Shown here: positions 1 to 7,218 of the stretch, piece after piece
Numbering within the stretch: position 1 is the stretch's first letter
Layout of the letters: the number at the start of each line of letters is the position of its first letter
From: Actinomycetota bacterium
GTDB taxonomy: Bacteria; Actinomycetota; Humimicrobiia; Humimicrobiales; Humimicrobiaceae
Assembly (NCBI GenBank): GCA_016932375.1
Contig: JAFGDA010000176.1
Coordinates: 1-13,712 of the forward strand
Direction: 5' to 3'
DNA length: 13,712 nt
Made by a program: the position numbers and the translations under genes
The notes under the pieces: model-generated
Seen by the model: the letters and a program-made list of their open reading frames with translations, nothing else
What the model was told of the DNA's origin: nothing
The model's database searches: none

Positions 1-982
1 AGAACCTTAATGATATCTTGATATCGCTGTATATCTCCCTTTCAACATCTTCTGCATAACCGTCAAAATCAAAACGTGAAAATTTAAGCGCATTTTTTAT
101 CGCTTTTGAAGCAATTATTGAACTTCTTAACCCATTATAAAGTCCTTCTCCAGTAAAGCCATCTCCCAGGCAGGCAGCATCCCCAACAGTTAGGACCCTG
201 TGCTGATTCAGGAGTGTATCCTGCCGTCTTATGGGGATACTCTGGGCCATAATATTTTTCCTTTCACCGGCATTACCATTGAAATTGTTTTCCATGTATT
301 TTTTTAGATAGAATCTTAAATCTGCAGCAATTTCAGGGGGTCCTCCAACACCACAGGAAAGCATGTTTTTTTTAGGGAATATCCAGCAATAACCACTTTT
401 TACTCCTCCGAAATCAAGAGAGGCACAATCATTGAAATAATCACCCCTGGTAAAATCATGCCCCTTTTCTACCTCGTAACCAAGAATCCTCAAATATCCG
501 CCATTGTCATTCAACTGCCTGTGGACATAACCCCTGGCTCCATCTGCACCTGCAAGGACCCTGCAGGAATACGAACCTTTTGTTGTGGTTACCCTGACTT
601 CCCTCTCACTGCAGCAATAACCTGTCAATTCCTCTCCAAAGCTGATGTCTGCCCCCATCCCATGAGCCTTTTTTGCAAGAAAATTATCAAACTGCGCCCT
701 GTCAACAGTATGCATTATTGGGGAACAGTGCTTTTTAATAAAACTGTCTTTAGTTTTCATGGAAAACCTGACACCATAGATAGTCCGGTGGATTACATCA
801 TCGATTTTAAAAGGGATCAGCCCGAGTATCCGGTGCTGGAGACCACCCGCACATGTCTTGTAACGGGGAAAATCTTTTTTTTCTACTATAAGGGTGCTTA
901 TTCCTTCACACGCCAGCAGATAGCCCAGGAGACTTCCGCACGGTCCTGCACCGCATATTATAACATCATATCTCTTTTCCAT
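1..982 (-). CDS. Geranylgeranyl reductase family FAD-dependent oxidoreductase (3' end cut by window)
   Basis: Reading the minus strand from the ATG at 982 gives 327 codons with no stop up to the window edge, so the C-terminus is missing (full-length relatives are usually about 390-400 residues). The N-terminus has the Rossmann FAD-binding motif GAGPCG (residues 11-16), an acidic end to the second strand (VEKKD, 33-37) and the family's cysteine-glycine segment PRYKTCAGG (39-47). AGADGARG (144-151) and GDAACLGDGFTGEG (267-280) match the later FAD-contacting motifs. This family saturates isoprenoid chains of lipids or quinones and includes unrelated halogenase and hydroxylase-like flavoproteins, so the substrate is not settled. 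Several members take electrons from reduced ferredoxin, which KorAB in this window could supply; that link is inference. The gene sits 26 nt beyond a strong hairpin and has no good Shine-Dalgarno sequence. The start is chosen because the FAD motif begins within ten residues of it. Confidence 0.85.
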   Translation of the reverse strand, partial: MEKRYDVIICGAGPCGSLLGYLLACEGISTLIVEKKDFPRYKTCAGGLQHRILGLIPFKIDDVIHRTIYGVRFSMKTKDSFIKKHCSPIMHTVDRAQFDNFLAKKAHGMGADISFGEELTGYCCSEREVRVTTTKGSYSCRVLAGADGARGYVHRQLNDNGGYLRILGYEVEKGHDFTRGDYFNDCASLDFGGVKSGYCWIFPKKNMLSCGVGGPPEIAADLRFYLKKYMENNFNGNAGERKNIMAQSIPIRRQDTLLNQHRVLTVGDAACLGDGFTGEGLYNGLRSSIIASKAIKNALKFSRFDFDGYAEDVEREIYSDIKISLRF

Positions 983-1007
983 ACCGGTCTAATTTTATAT
1001 AAAGAAA

Positions 1008-1045
1008 AAGTAAAGCACAATACATTTACATATTGTGCTTTACTT
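1008..1045 (-). terminator. Rho-independent terminator after the his/methyltransferase/ABC gene run
   Basis: There is a perfect 15-bp inverted repeat (arms 1008-1022 and 1031-1045) with an 8-nt loop. On the minus strand it is followed by a T-rich stretch (TTTCTTTATAT), as expected of an intrinsic terminator. It lies 76 nt past the ABC ATPase stop codon. On the plus strand no T run follows. It sits 25 nt upstream of the next start codon, so it could instead be a leader hairpin of that gene. Confidence 0.75.
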
Positions 1046-1077
1046 AATTAAACTATCACCTATTTTGATAAAAATTT

Positions 1078-1107
1078 AAAATAAAACGGTTCTTTAACGG
1101 TTATCAA
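1078..1107 (-). promoter_or_regulatory. Candidate sigma-70 promoter for the geranylgeranyl-reductase-like gene
   Basis: On the minus strand TTGATA (1102-1107) is followed 18 nt later by TATTTT (1078-1083). The -35 element is good and the -10 is weak. The spacer and -35 edge contain two copies of AACGGTT on the plus strand (1085-1091 and 1096-1102), 11 bp apart. A start of transcription near 1070 would put the 1008-1045 hairpin in the 5' leader. Confidence 0.35.
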
Positions 1108-1121
1108 ACACCCTGTTATCC

Positions 1122-2219
1122 CTAAATATAAGCCTTTTCTGTTTTCTTATCAAAAAGATGTATCATATCAACATCGACATGCAGTTTTGCAACATGCCCG
1201 CTGTCCAGTTTCGATTTAGGTGTGACCCTTGCAGTCATAAGGACCCCGTCAATATCAACATATACATAGATCTCAGCACCCATGGGTTCCGTTACCTCGA
1301 CATTAGCCGTGATTGTATTATGTTCACCGGCGCTGGATATAAATTCTGAGTCTTCGAGGTCCTCGGGCCTTATACCAAGCACCACTTCCTTTCCAATTAG
1401 GTCATTGCTCTTTATAATCTTCTTGATATTGTCAGGGGTGTCCAGGTCAAATTGCTTGTTTTTCAAGGTCAACCTGTCTGTTACTGTAACATCGAGGAAA
1501 TTCATTGCAGGTGAACCTATAAAACCTGCCACAAACATATTGTCAGGGTGGTCATAGACTTCCTGGGCTCCGCCGGTCTGCTGTACGAGGCCGTCTTTCA
1601 TTATAATCATTTTATCTGCCATAGTCATTGCTTCTGTCTGGTCATGGGTTACATATACTATGGTGGCATTAAGTCTTAAATGGAGCTTGGCTATTTCAGT
1701 CCTCATCTCCACACGGAGTTTGGCATCAAGGTTCGAAAGGGGCTCATCCATAAGGAATACCTTGGGATCCCTTACAATTGCCCTTCCGAGGGCTACCCTC
1801 TGCCTCTGCCCACCGGATAACTGCTTTGGTTTTCTCTTTAACAGGTCTTCGATTTTAAGGATCCTTGCTGCTTCACGTACCCTTTTTTCTATTTCCATTT
1901 TTGGAGTTTTCCTCAGCTTCAGGCCAAAAGCCATATTATTGTAGACGTCCATGTGAGGATAAAGGGCATAATTCTGGAATACCATTGCAATGTCCCTGTC
2001 CTTTGGCGGGACATCATTAACAAGCCTGTCCCCGATATAGATTTCTCCCCCGGTTACTTCCTCCAGCCCTGCGATCATACGCAGAGTAGTGGTTTTACCG
2101 CATCCTGATGGTCCTACCAGGACCACAAACTGTTGATCTTCGATGATACTGTTCATGTTGTTAACCGCCACAACATCATCGAATTTCTTGGTAAGGTTTT
2201 TCAGAGTGACCTTTGCCAT
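1122..2219 (-). CDS. ugpC: ABC transporter ATP-binding protein, MalK/UgpC/MsmX type
   Basis: This is a 365-residue cytoplasmic ATPase that powers uptake through a membrane permease pair, typically for sugars or glycerol phosphate. All nucleotide-binding motifs are intact: Walker A GPSGCGKTT (36-44), Q-loop FQNYALYP (81-88), signature LSGGQ (134-138), Walker B VFLMDEP (154-160), D-loop SNLDA (162-166) and H-loop His192. The C-terminal third has the OB-fold (TOBE) regulatory domain typical of MalK/UgpC, with the segment GIRPEDLED. No permease or binding-protein gene is in the window, which fits the MsmX-type ATPases that serve several transporters encoded elsewhere. The symbol reflects family placement only; the substrate is unknown. 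The start has GGGAG a few bases upstream. It is last in the hisD-hisC-methyltransferase run, 56 nt behind the methyltransferase, and may also have its own promoter in that gap. Confidence 0.93.
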   Translation of the reverse strand: MAKVTLKNLTKKFDDVVAVNNMNSIIEDQQFVVLVGPSGCGKTTTLRMIAGLEEVTGGEIYIGDRLVNDVPPKDRDIAMVFQNYALYPHMDVYNNMAFGLKLRKTPKMEIEKRVREAARILKIEDLLKRKPKQLSGGQRQRVALGRAIVRDPKVFLMDEPLSNLDAKLRVEMRTEIAKLHLRLNATIVYVTHDQTEAMTMADKMIIMKDGLVQQTGGAQEVYDHPDNMFVAGFIGSPAMNFLDVTVTDRLTLKNKQFDLDTPDNIKKIIKSNDLIGKEVVLGIRPEDLEDSEFISSAGEHNTITANVEVTEPMGAEIYVYVDIDGVLMTARVTPKSKLDSGHVAKLHVDVDMIHLFDKKTEKAYI

Positions 2220-2240
2220 TTCATTCTCCCTTGTTAAATT

Positions 2241-2268
2241 GTTATAAACAATGGTGATTATAAAACAA
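2241..2268 (-). promoter_or_regulatory. Possible internal promoter for the ABC ATPase
   Basis: On the minus strand TTGTTT (2263-2268), a 16-nt spacer and TATAAC (2241-2246) lie in the 56-nt gap ahead of the ABC gene. The -10 overlaps a small inverted repeat (ATTGTT-ATA-AACAAT on the plus strand). The region is AT-rich, so a chance match is quite possible. Confidence 0.3.
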
Positions 2269-2275
2269 TTTACTA

Positions 2276-3115
2276 TTATTTTCTATACATGGAAATGAAA
2301 TTCATGCCATAAGGATCCCTGCCTGCAAGGAAGTCTGCTGCTTTCATGGCTTCGCCCAAACCTGGTATAAGAGGGTCAGTAATGGGGGCAGTAAGGCCAT
2401 TTATGATTCCCATGGTAATAAACTGTATGTTTAATAGATTCCTGTTTGGCATACCAAAGCTTATATTGGAGTATCCGCCCGTTATGGACACGCCAAACTC
2501 TGATACAAGTTGCCTCTGGGTCTCAAGCGTGACCTTTGCTGCTTCAGAGTTTGTTGCATTAGTCATGACAAGACAATCAAAAACCAGGTCGTCTTTCTTT
2601 ATACCAAGCGACCCTGCCTGCTTGATTATCCTTGCGGCTATCTCAAGTCTCTTTTCCACATTATCAGGTATCCCATTTTCATCCATTGCCAGGCAAATCA
2701 CGGCACTTTTGCTTTCGGCTATCATGGGAAGAACTTCTTCCAGTGATTTTTTTTCCCCGGTAACGGAATTAACTAAGGCCTTATAGGGATATGCTTCAAG
2801 GGCTGCAGCAAGGGCTTTGGGATTTGCAGAATCAATGCATATGGGCTGGTTTGTGACTTCCATAACTGCCTTTAGAGCCTTCGGCAGCATCTCGACTTCA
2901 TCAACTCCCACGGCACCTACATTTATGTCAATTATATGCCCCCCTGCCCCGGCCTGTGATGCGGCATCTGCCCTTACCATATCCAGCTTTCCATTCTTCA
3001 GTTCTTCTGCCAGGGATTTTCTTCCTGTTGGATTAATCCTCTCAGCGATAATAACAGTAGGAAGACCCTGTCCAAATTTTACTTCTGTACCGTTTCCCGT
3101 TACTATTGTTTCCAT
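2276..3115 (-). CDS. Methyltetrahydrofolate:corrinoid/cobalamin methyltransferase (pterin-binding, AcsE-like)
   Basis: The 279-residue protein has the pterin-binding TIM-barrel pattern of the AcsE/MeTr family, close to the usual length of about 260-280. Visible landmarks are ERINPTG (25-31) after the first strand, DINVG (63-67), CIDSANP (93-99), the NSVTGE stretch (116-121) and the strongly family-specific segment GYSNISFGMPNR (214-225), whose Asn matches the folate-contacting Asn of MeTr. Such enzymes move a methyl group between methyl-tetrahydrofolate and a cobalamin protein, in the Wood-Ljungdahl pathway or in methylotrophic demethylation. No corrinoid protein or CO dehydrogenase gene is here, so the direction and partner are unknown. 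The ATG has AAAGGA at an 8-nt spacing and lies 27 nt after hisC, so co-transcription is likely. Placing a one-carbon enzyme behind hisDC is unusual. Confidence 0.88.
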   Translation of the reverse strand: METIVTGNGTEVKFGQGLPTVIIAERINPTGRKSLAEELKNGKLDMVRADAASQAGAGGHIIDINVGAVGVDEVEMLPKALKAVMEVTNQPICIDSANPKALAAALEAYPYKALVNSVTGEKKSLEEVLPMIAESKSAVICLAMDENGIPDNVEKRLEIAARIIKQAGSLGIKKDDLVFDCLVMTNATNSEAAKVTLETQRQLVSEFGVSITGGYSNISFGMPNRNLLNIQFITMGIINGLTAPITDPLIPGLGEAMKAADFLAGRDPYGMNFISMYRK

Positions 3116-3142
3116 TACATTGGTCCTTTCTCTTTTTCTATT

Positions 3143-4258
3143 TTACTGTTCCCCCCCCAATTTTTTCCTGTGAATTCCCATAAAGACATCCAGGAAATTT
3201 TTATTTATCCCGGGTGTTGCCATAGTGACTCTTATATATCCGGGGATACCAAGATTTTCTCCCGGTCTCACAATAAAGCCTTTTTTAAGCAGTTCCTCAA
3301 CTGTATATTTACTGTCACGCCCTACCTTTATCAATATAAAATTTGTATGGGACCTGATATATCCAACATTAATTTCATCAAGAAATCCATAGAACTTCTG
3401 TTTTTCTTTTTCTATGTCAGCCCTGATCCTTTCGACATAATCCTCATTTTCCAGTGCGATAACAGCTGCTTTCTGGGCTATGGAATTCACGTTGAACGGA
3501 AGCCTGACCCTGTCCAGGACATCTATCACTTCCTTATTTGCTATGCCATATCCTATTCTCAATCCTGCAAGACCATAAACCTTTGAAAAAGTCCTGAGGG
3601 TAATTATATTGTCTTTACTGGTGATGTAATCAATAGTTTTTATTTTTTCTTCAGGAGGTACATATTCATGATATGCTTCATCAACCACCAGAAGTATTCT
3701 TTCCGGCAGGTTGGCGGCAAGGTAATCAAACTCATCCTGTGTGATGCCTGTCCCTGATGGGTTGTGTGGGATTGTAACAAATATCAGCCTGGTACGCTCA
3801 TTTACTGCACCAAGCATTCCCCCGATGTCCTGGCAGAGGTTGTCTGAAAAAAGAGGCACCTTTATTACTGAACCACCAGATTTAATTACATACTTTTCAT
3901 AAATCAAAAAAGTTGGGTCCGCAATGACAGCATTTTCGCCCGTTTCGAGGAATGCATCACATATTAACTCTATGACCTGGTCGGTGCCATTTCCGGCAAC
4001 TATCATATCGGGTGGAACCCCGTGTTTTAATGACAGCTTTTCCCTTAACTGTACAAAATTACTATCAGGGTAATAATTTATTTTTTTGAGGTCACCAGCT
4101 ATTTTCCTTATGACTTCCGGATGAGGGCCGTACAGGTTCTCGTTCGATGCCATTTTATAAACAGTATCAAGCCCATATTTTTTCTTGATTTCCTCTATGG
4201 TCCTCCCGGGAACATATTCCGGCAACCTGGATACGAATTTATTCACTTTTATTTTCAT
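3143..4258 (-). CDS. hisC: Histidinol-phosphate aminotransferase
   Basis: This 371-residue fold-type I PLP enzyme swaps the amino group between glutamate and imidazole-acetol phosphate in histidine synthesis; some relatives also act on aromatic amino acids. Family motifs are SNENLYGP (38-45), PHNPSGT (164-170), VVDEAYHEY (191-199) and RTFSKVYGLAGLRIGYG (222-238), where Lys226 is the expected PLP-binding lysine. The length is normal. The start gives the usual N-terminus (about 35 residues before the SNEN motif) and is preceded by a purine-rich GGGGAAAAGGA. It follows hisD by 53 nt and precedes the methyltransferase by 27 nt. The last codons contain a run of eight Gs (8 Cs at 3151-3158 on the plus strand), so the last three residues depend on the exact run length. 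The adjacent hisD makes a histidine role much more likely than another aminotransferase role. Confidence 0.93.
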   Translation of the reverse strand: MKIKVNKFVSRLPEYVPGRTIEEIKKKYGLDTVYKMASNENLYGPHPEVIRKIAGDLKKINYYPDSNFVQLREKLSLKHGVPPDMIVAGNGTDQVIELICDAFLETGENAVIADPTFLIYEKYVIKSGGSVIKVPLFSDNLCQDIGGMLGAVNERTRLIFVTIPHNPSGTGITQDEFDYLAANLPERILLVVDEAYHEYVPPEEKIKTIDYITSKDNIITLRTFSKVYGLAGLRIGYGIANKEVIDVLDRVRLPFNVNSIAQKAAVIALENEDYVERIRADIEKEKQKFYGFLDEINVGYIRSHTNFILIKVGRDSKYTVEELLKKGFIVRPGENLGIPGYIRVTMATPGINKNFLDVFMGIHRKKLGGEQ

Positions 4259-4311
4259 TCCTTTTCCCCGGTCTTTATGCCGTATTATAAAATACTATAT
4301 TTTCATTCACC

Positions 4312-5706
4312 TTACTGACCCTGAGATGGTCCATTTTTTACTTCGAACCTTACCTTTACCGAATCCGCATGCAATTTTAATCCTTCAAAGCATGCTATTT
4401 CCTCAATATATTCCTTCTCCCTTTCAAGAGCACCCCTGCTATATGATATATAACTGCTCCTTTTTATAAAATCGTATACTCCCAGGGGTGAAGAAAACCT
4501 TGCATTTCCGCCTGTTGGGATAATATGATTGGTTCCCCCCATATAATCACCAAGCGCTACAGGGGAATATTCTCCAAGGAATATCGCCCCGGCGTTCCTT
4601 ACTTTTTTTAAGATTTTTTTATTTTCCCCCGTAATTATTTCAAGGTGCTCGGGAGCTATCATATTGCATAAATCTATCAGGTCATCCATTTTTTGCCCAT
4701 GAATAATCCGGCAGTTATTTTTTAGCGACGAACTTATCACTTCCCCTGCCGGGCTATCCCTGCCATCTGCCTTTTTACCTGATGTGGCATCCCTTAGTCC
4801 GCGGTATATTTCTTCTGCCACTTGCTCTGCGAAATCCCTGCTCGTTGTAAGCAGTATGCTCCTGCTTTCAGGGTCATGCTCCGACTGCGCAAGCATGTCG
4901 TGGGCCACAAAGGAAGGGTTCCCGCTTCCGTCACTCAGTACTGTTATATCACTGGGCCCGGCCAGGCTGTCTATCCCGACCGTACCAAATACCTGTTTTT
5001 TCGCTTCGGTCACATAAGCATTTCCGGGACCCGCTATCTTATCAACCTTACTGAAACCAGTGCAGCCGTAAGCCATCAGCCCTATTGCCTGGGCTCCGCC
5101 TATCTTATAGACTTCATTTATACCCAGCCATCTGCACATATACAGCAATATATCATCCAGGTTCCCCCCGGTTCCGGGCGGGCTGCACAGGACTATTTCT
5201 TTTACTCCTGCTATTAATGCAGGGACTGCAGCCATCAGTATTGAAGAAGGATAAAGGTATCTGCCACCAGGTATGTACAGCCCAACCCGTTCAAGGGGTC
5301 TTATCAGCTGCCCGGTTTCTTTTCCATCACCTGATTTAACACTCCACGATTTCTCCAGTGATATAAGCTGGTGGCGGTGGTATTCCGAGATATTATGGTA
5401 AGCCTTCTTAAGGGATCTTACCAGGCGTGGATATTTTTCCCTTGCTTTCAGGGTTGCTTCTTCAACCTGGATCCCTGATACGGATACGTCCCTTATGCTG
5501 CCCGGCTCATATCCGTCAAATTTCCTGATATAATCCAGGACTGCCGGCTCTCCATTTCTCCTGATATCCTTAAGTATTTTGCTTACCGTCTTTTCAATTT
5601 CAAATGATTTCTTTTTAATGTCCCGTAACGCTGCACTTTTTCCTGTTAAGGCACCGGGTTCTTCTATTTTAGCCAGTTCCCTGATTTTTAAAAAATTTTT
5701 ACCCAT
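4312..5706 (-). CDS. hisD: Histidinol dehydrogenase
   Basis: This is a 464-residue zinc enzyme that oxidises L-histidinol to L-histidine in two NAD-dependent steps. The signature region from GPGNAYV (226-232) through AGPSDI (249-254) to LAQSEHD (272-278) is clear. Zinc ligands can be assigned as Gln274, His277, Asp387 and His446, and the catalytic pair as Glu353-His354 in APEHLEI. Compared with the Salmonella enzyme, the first two ligands are offset by 15 residues and the others by 27, so about 12 extra residues lie between them; the polar stretch around 305-325 is the likely site. It is the first gene of the minus-strand run and is divergent from queH. Its start has only a weak GAG upstream, but the N-terminal length is reasonable for the family. 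The other histidine genes are not in the window. Confidence 0.95.
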   Translation of the reverse strand: MGKNFLKIRELAKIEEPGALTGKSAALRDIKKKSFEIEKTVSKILKDIRRNGEPAVLDYIRKFDGYEPGSIRDVSVSGIQVEEATLKAREKYPRLVRSLKKAYHNISEYHRHQLISLEKSWSVKSGDGKETGQLIRPLERVGLYIPGGRYLYPSSILMAAVPALIAGVKEIVLCSPPGTGGNLDDILLYMCRWLGINEVYKIGGAQAIGLMAYGCTGFSKVDKIAGPGNAYVTEAKKQVFGTVGIDSLAGPSDITVLSDGSGNPSFVAHDMLAQSEHDPESRSILLTTSRDFAEQVAEEIYRGLRDATSGKKADGRDSPAGEVISSSLKNNCRIIHGQKMDDLIDLCNMIAPEHLEIITGENKKILKKVRNAGAIFLGEYSPVALGDYMGGTNHIIPTGGNARFSSPLGVYDFIKRSSYISYSRGALEREKEYIEEIACFEGLKLHADSVKVRFEVKNGPSQGQ

Positions 5707-5853
5707 ATTCTCAAAAAGGCCTTTGAAATAAAAAAATATTTTATAAAAAATTCCGTATCCTATATTATTGTTTCAGGTATTATTCAGGAAAACGGATATT
5801 CTATAAATAAACAAAGTAAATATTATAATTTAAATGTATAATTATTCAACATC

Positions 5854-5857
5854 AGGA
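5854..5857 (+). promoter_or_regulatory. Ribosome binding site that favours the second ATG of queH
   Basis: AGGA lies 6 nt ahead of the ATG at 5864. The in-frame ATG at 5834 has only A/T-rich sequence upstream and no Shine-Dalgarno match. Confidence 0.5.
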
Positions 5858-5863
5858 CCCAAA

Positions 5864-6388
5864 ATGCTCCTTCATGCATGCTGTGCAACCTGCCTTCTTG
5901 CCCCATATGATGACCTTAAGGATCATTTTGACATAACCGTATTATACTACAACCCAAACATATATCCCCGCAGTGAATATATTAAAAGGCTCAAGGATGT
6001 AAGAAGAGTCTGCAGGGATATGTCCATCCCCCTAATAGTGGGGCCATACCGGAGCCGTGCCTGGTTAAAGAAGACTGAACATCTTAAGGAAGAACCTGAA
6101 GGCGGTAAAAGATGCGGGTTATGTTTCGGTATAAGACTTGAATACACAGCATTGACTGCAGTAAAGAAAGGCTTTGACATTTTTGGAACCACTCTTACAG
6201 TCAGCCCGCACAAGAACCAGGAAATGATAAATTCCATTGGCCTCAGCATAGCAGGAAAGCTAAATATACAGTTCTTCAGGGCAGATTTTAAAAAAAATGA
6301 TGGATTTAAAAGGACCATGCATTCAAGTAAAAAACTAAGACTCTACCGCCAGAATTACTGCGGCTGCATATACAGCATAAAACATTGA
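5864..6388 (+). CDS. queH: Epoxyqueuosine reductase QueH
   Basis: QueH (formerly DUF208) performs the last step of queuosine formation, reducing epoxyqueuosine in tRNA. It is the cobalamin-independent alternative to QueG. From the ATG at 5864 the protein is 174 residues. The N-terminal MLLHACCATC has the adjacent Cys pair at 6-7 plus Cys10. RCGLCFGIRL carries Cys84 and Cys87, and YCGCIYS near the C-terminus carries Cys166 and Cys168; these cysteines bind the iron-sulfur cluster and metal in the family. TTLTVSPHKN (about 109-118) and ADFKKNDGFKRT are also typical. An in-frame ATG at 5834 would add ten residues, but it lacks a ribosome binding site, and family members usually start just before the HxCC motif. 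It is a single plus-strand gene, divergent from hisD and ending 13 nt from the convergent lgt. No other queuosine gene is present. Confidence 0.9.
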   Translation: MLLHACCATCLLAPYDDLKDHFDITVLYYNPNIYPRSEYIKRLKDVRRVCRDMSIPLIVGPYRSRAWLKKTEHLKEEPEGGKRCGLCFGIRLEYTALTAVKKGFDIFGTTLTVSPHKNQEMINSIGLSIAGKLNIQFFRADFKKNDGFKRTMHSSKKLRLYRQNYCGCIYSIKH

Positions 6389-6401
6389 AGCCCGCTAAAC
6401 G

Positions 6402-7214
6402 TCAGCCGGTATTCTCTTCGCTGATCCTTTTCTCCCTTGACTTTTTTATCACATGATTTGCTATTACCAGGGCGGCAATTATGGTTGCAAAGTTAATGAT
6501 ATAGACCACCTTTACCGAATAAAAATATGTGCTGTCGATCCTGTACGCTTCTATTAATGTCCTGTAAAGTGAATAGATACCCATATATACAGCAAGGATC
6601 AAACCGTCAGGAAGCCTTCCCGGCTTATTCCTGTAAAACCTGTGCATCAGGACCAGCAATACAAAAAGAGCCAGGTTAGCGATAGATTCATATAAAAAAG
6701 TTGGATGGAAATATTCATAACTTGCATAATCATATGGCCTGTTTCCGGGAGAAATATATATAGCCCACGGGAGATTGGTGGGCCTGCCGAATGCTTCCTG
6801 GTTGAAAAAATTTCCCCACCGTCCTATGGCCTGTCCAAGGACGAGCCCCGGGGAAGCAATATCTGCCCAGAGCCAGAAATCAATCTTCCTTATCCGGCAA
6901 AATACCACAAGCGCAATTATTCCCATTATCATGGCACCCTGTATGGCCATGCCTCCCCTGCGGAAGGCGAAAATATAGCTAAAATTTTTACTGTAATAGG
7001 ACCAATTTACCGCAACATGAAGGAGCCTTGCTCCTATTATGGAAAATACAATGGCAAAGGGGGCAAAATTTAAAATTTCCTCTTCCCTCTGCTTTCTATA
7101 TTTTGCTATAAAATAAGCCAGTGCGAAACCTGCTATAAGGGACAGGGCAGTGATTATACCATACCACCTGATCTCAAGGTTACCAATCGTGAAAGCTACC
7201 GGATCTACTGTCAA
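6402..7214 (-). CDS. lgt: Prolipoprotein diacylglyceryl transferase
   Basis: This 270-residue integral membrane enzyme moves diacylglycerol from phosphatidylglycerol to the lipobox cysteine of prolipoproteins. Hydrophobic segments fall at about 20-37, 50-70, 90-106, 115-130, 176-190, 205-222 and 237-254. The Lgt signature GQAIGRWGNFFNQE (127-140) is intact, including Arg132 (E. coli Arg143). RWYGI (16-20), FHPTFLYES (169-177) and YRTLIEAYR (217-225) also match. The loop corresponding to E. coli's HGG (around His103) reads GGMAIQGAM (87-95), so Gln92 replaces that histidine. The start is TTG at 7214, chosen because AAGGAGG (7219-7225) lies directly upstream and the N-terminus matches the family. 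It has its own promoter and follows ccdA by 89 nt. Confidence 0.93.
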   Translation of the reverse strand: MTVDPVAFTIGNLEIRWYGIITALSLIAGFALAYFIAKYRKQREEEILNFAPFAIVFSIIGARLLHVAVNWSYYSKNFSYIFAFRRGGMAIQGAMIMGIIALVVFCRIRKIDFWLWADIASPGLVLGQAIGRWGNFFNQEAFGRPTNLPWAIYISPGNRPYDYASYEYFHPTFLYESIANLALFVLLVLMHRFYRNKPGRLPDGLILAVYMGIYSLYRTLIEAYRIDSTYFYSVKVVYIINFATIIAALVIANHVIKKSREKRISEENTG

Positions 7215-7218
7215 GATT

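Noticed and set aside
458..1051. Plus-strand open frame of about 197 codons
   Set aside because: It lies opposite the geranylgeranyl-reductase-family gene, whose minus-strand translation has complete FAD motifs. The plus-strand product has no recognisable domain.
5707..5833. Riboswitch or strong promoter in the hisD-queH divergent region
   Set aside because: The region is AT-rich with several TATA-like words, but no well-spaced -35/-10 pair and no recognisable riboswitch or T-box structure.
5947..6318. Minus-strand open frame of about 123 codons
   Set aside because: It is a shadow of queH; the plus-strand frame carries the conserved cysteine motifs.
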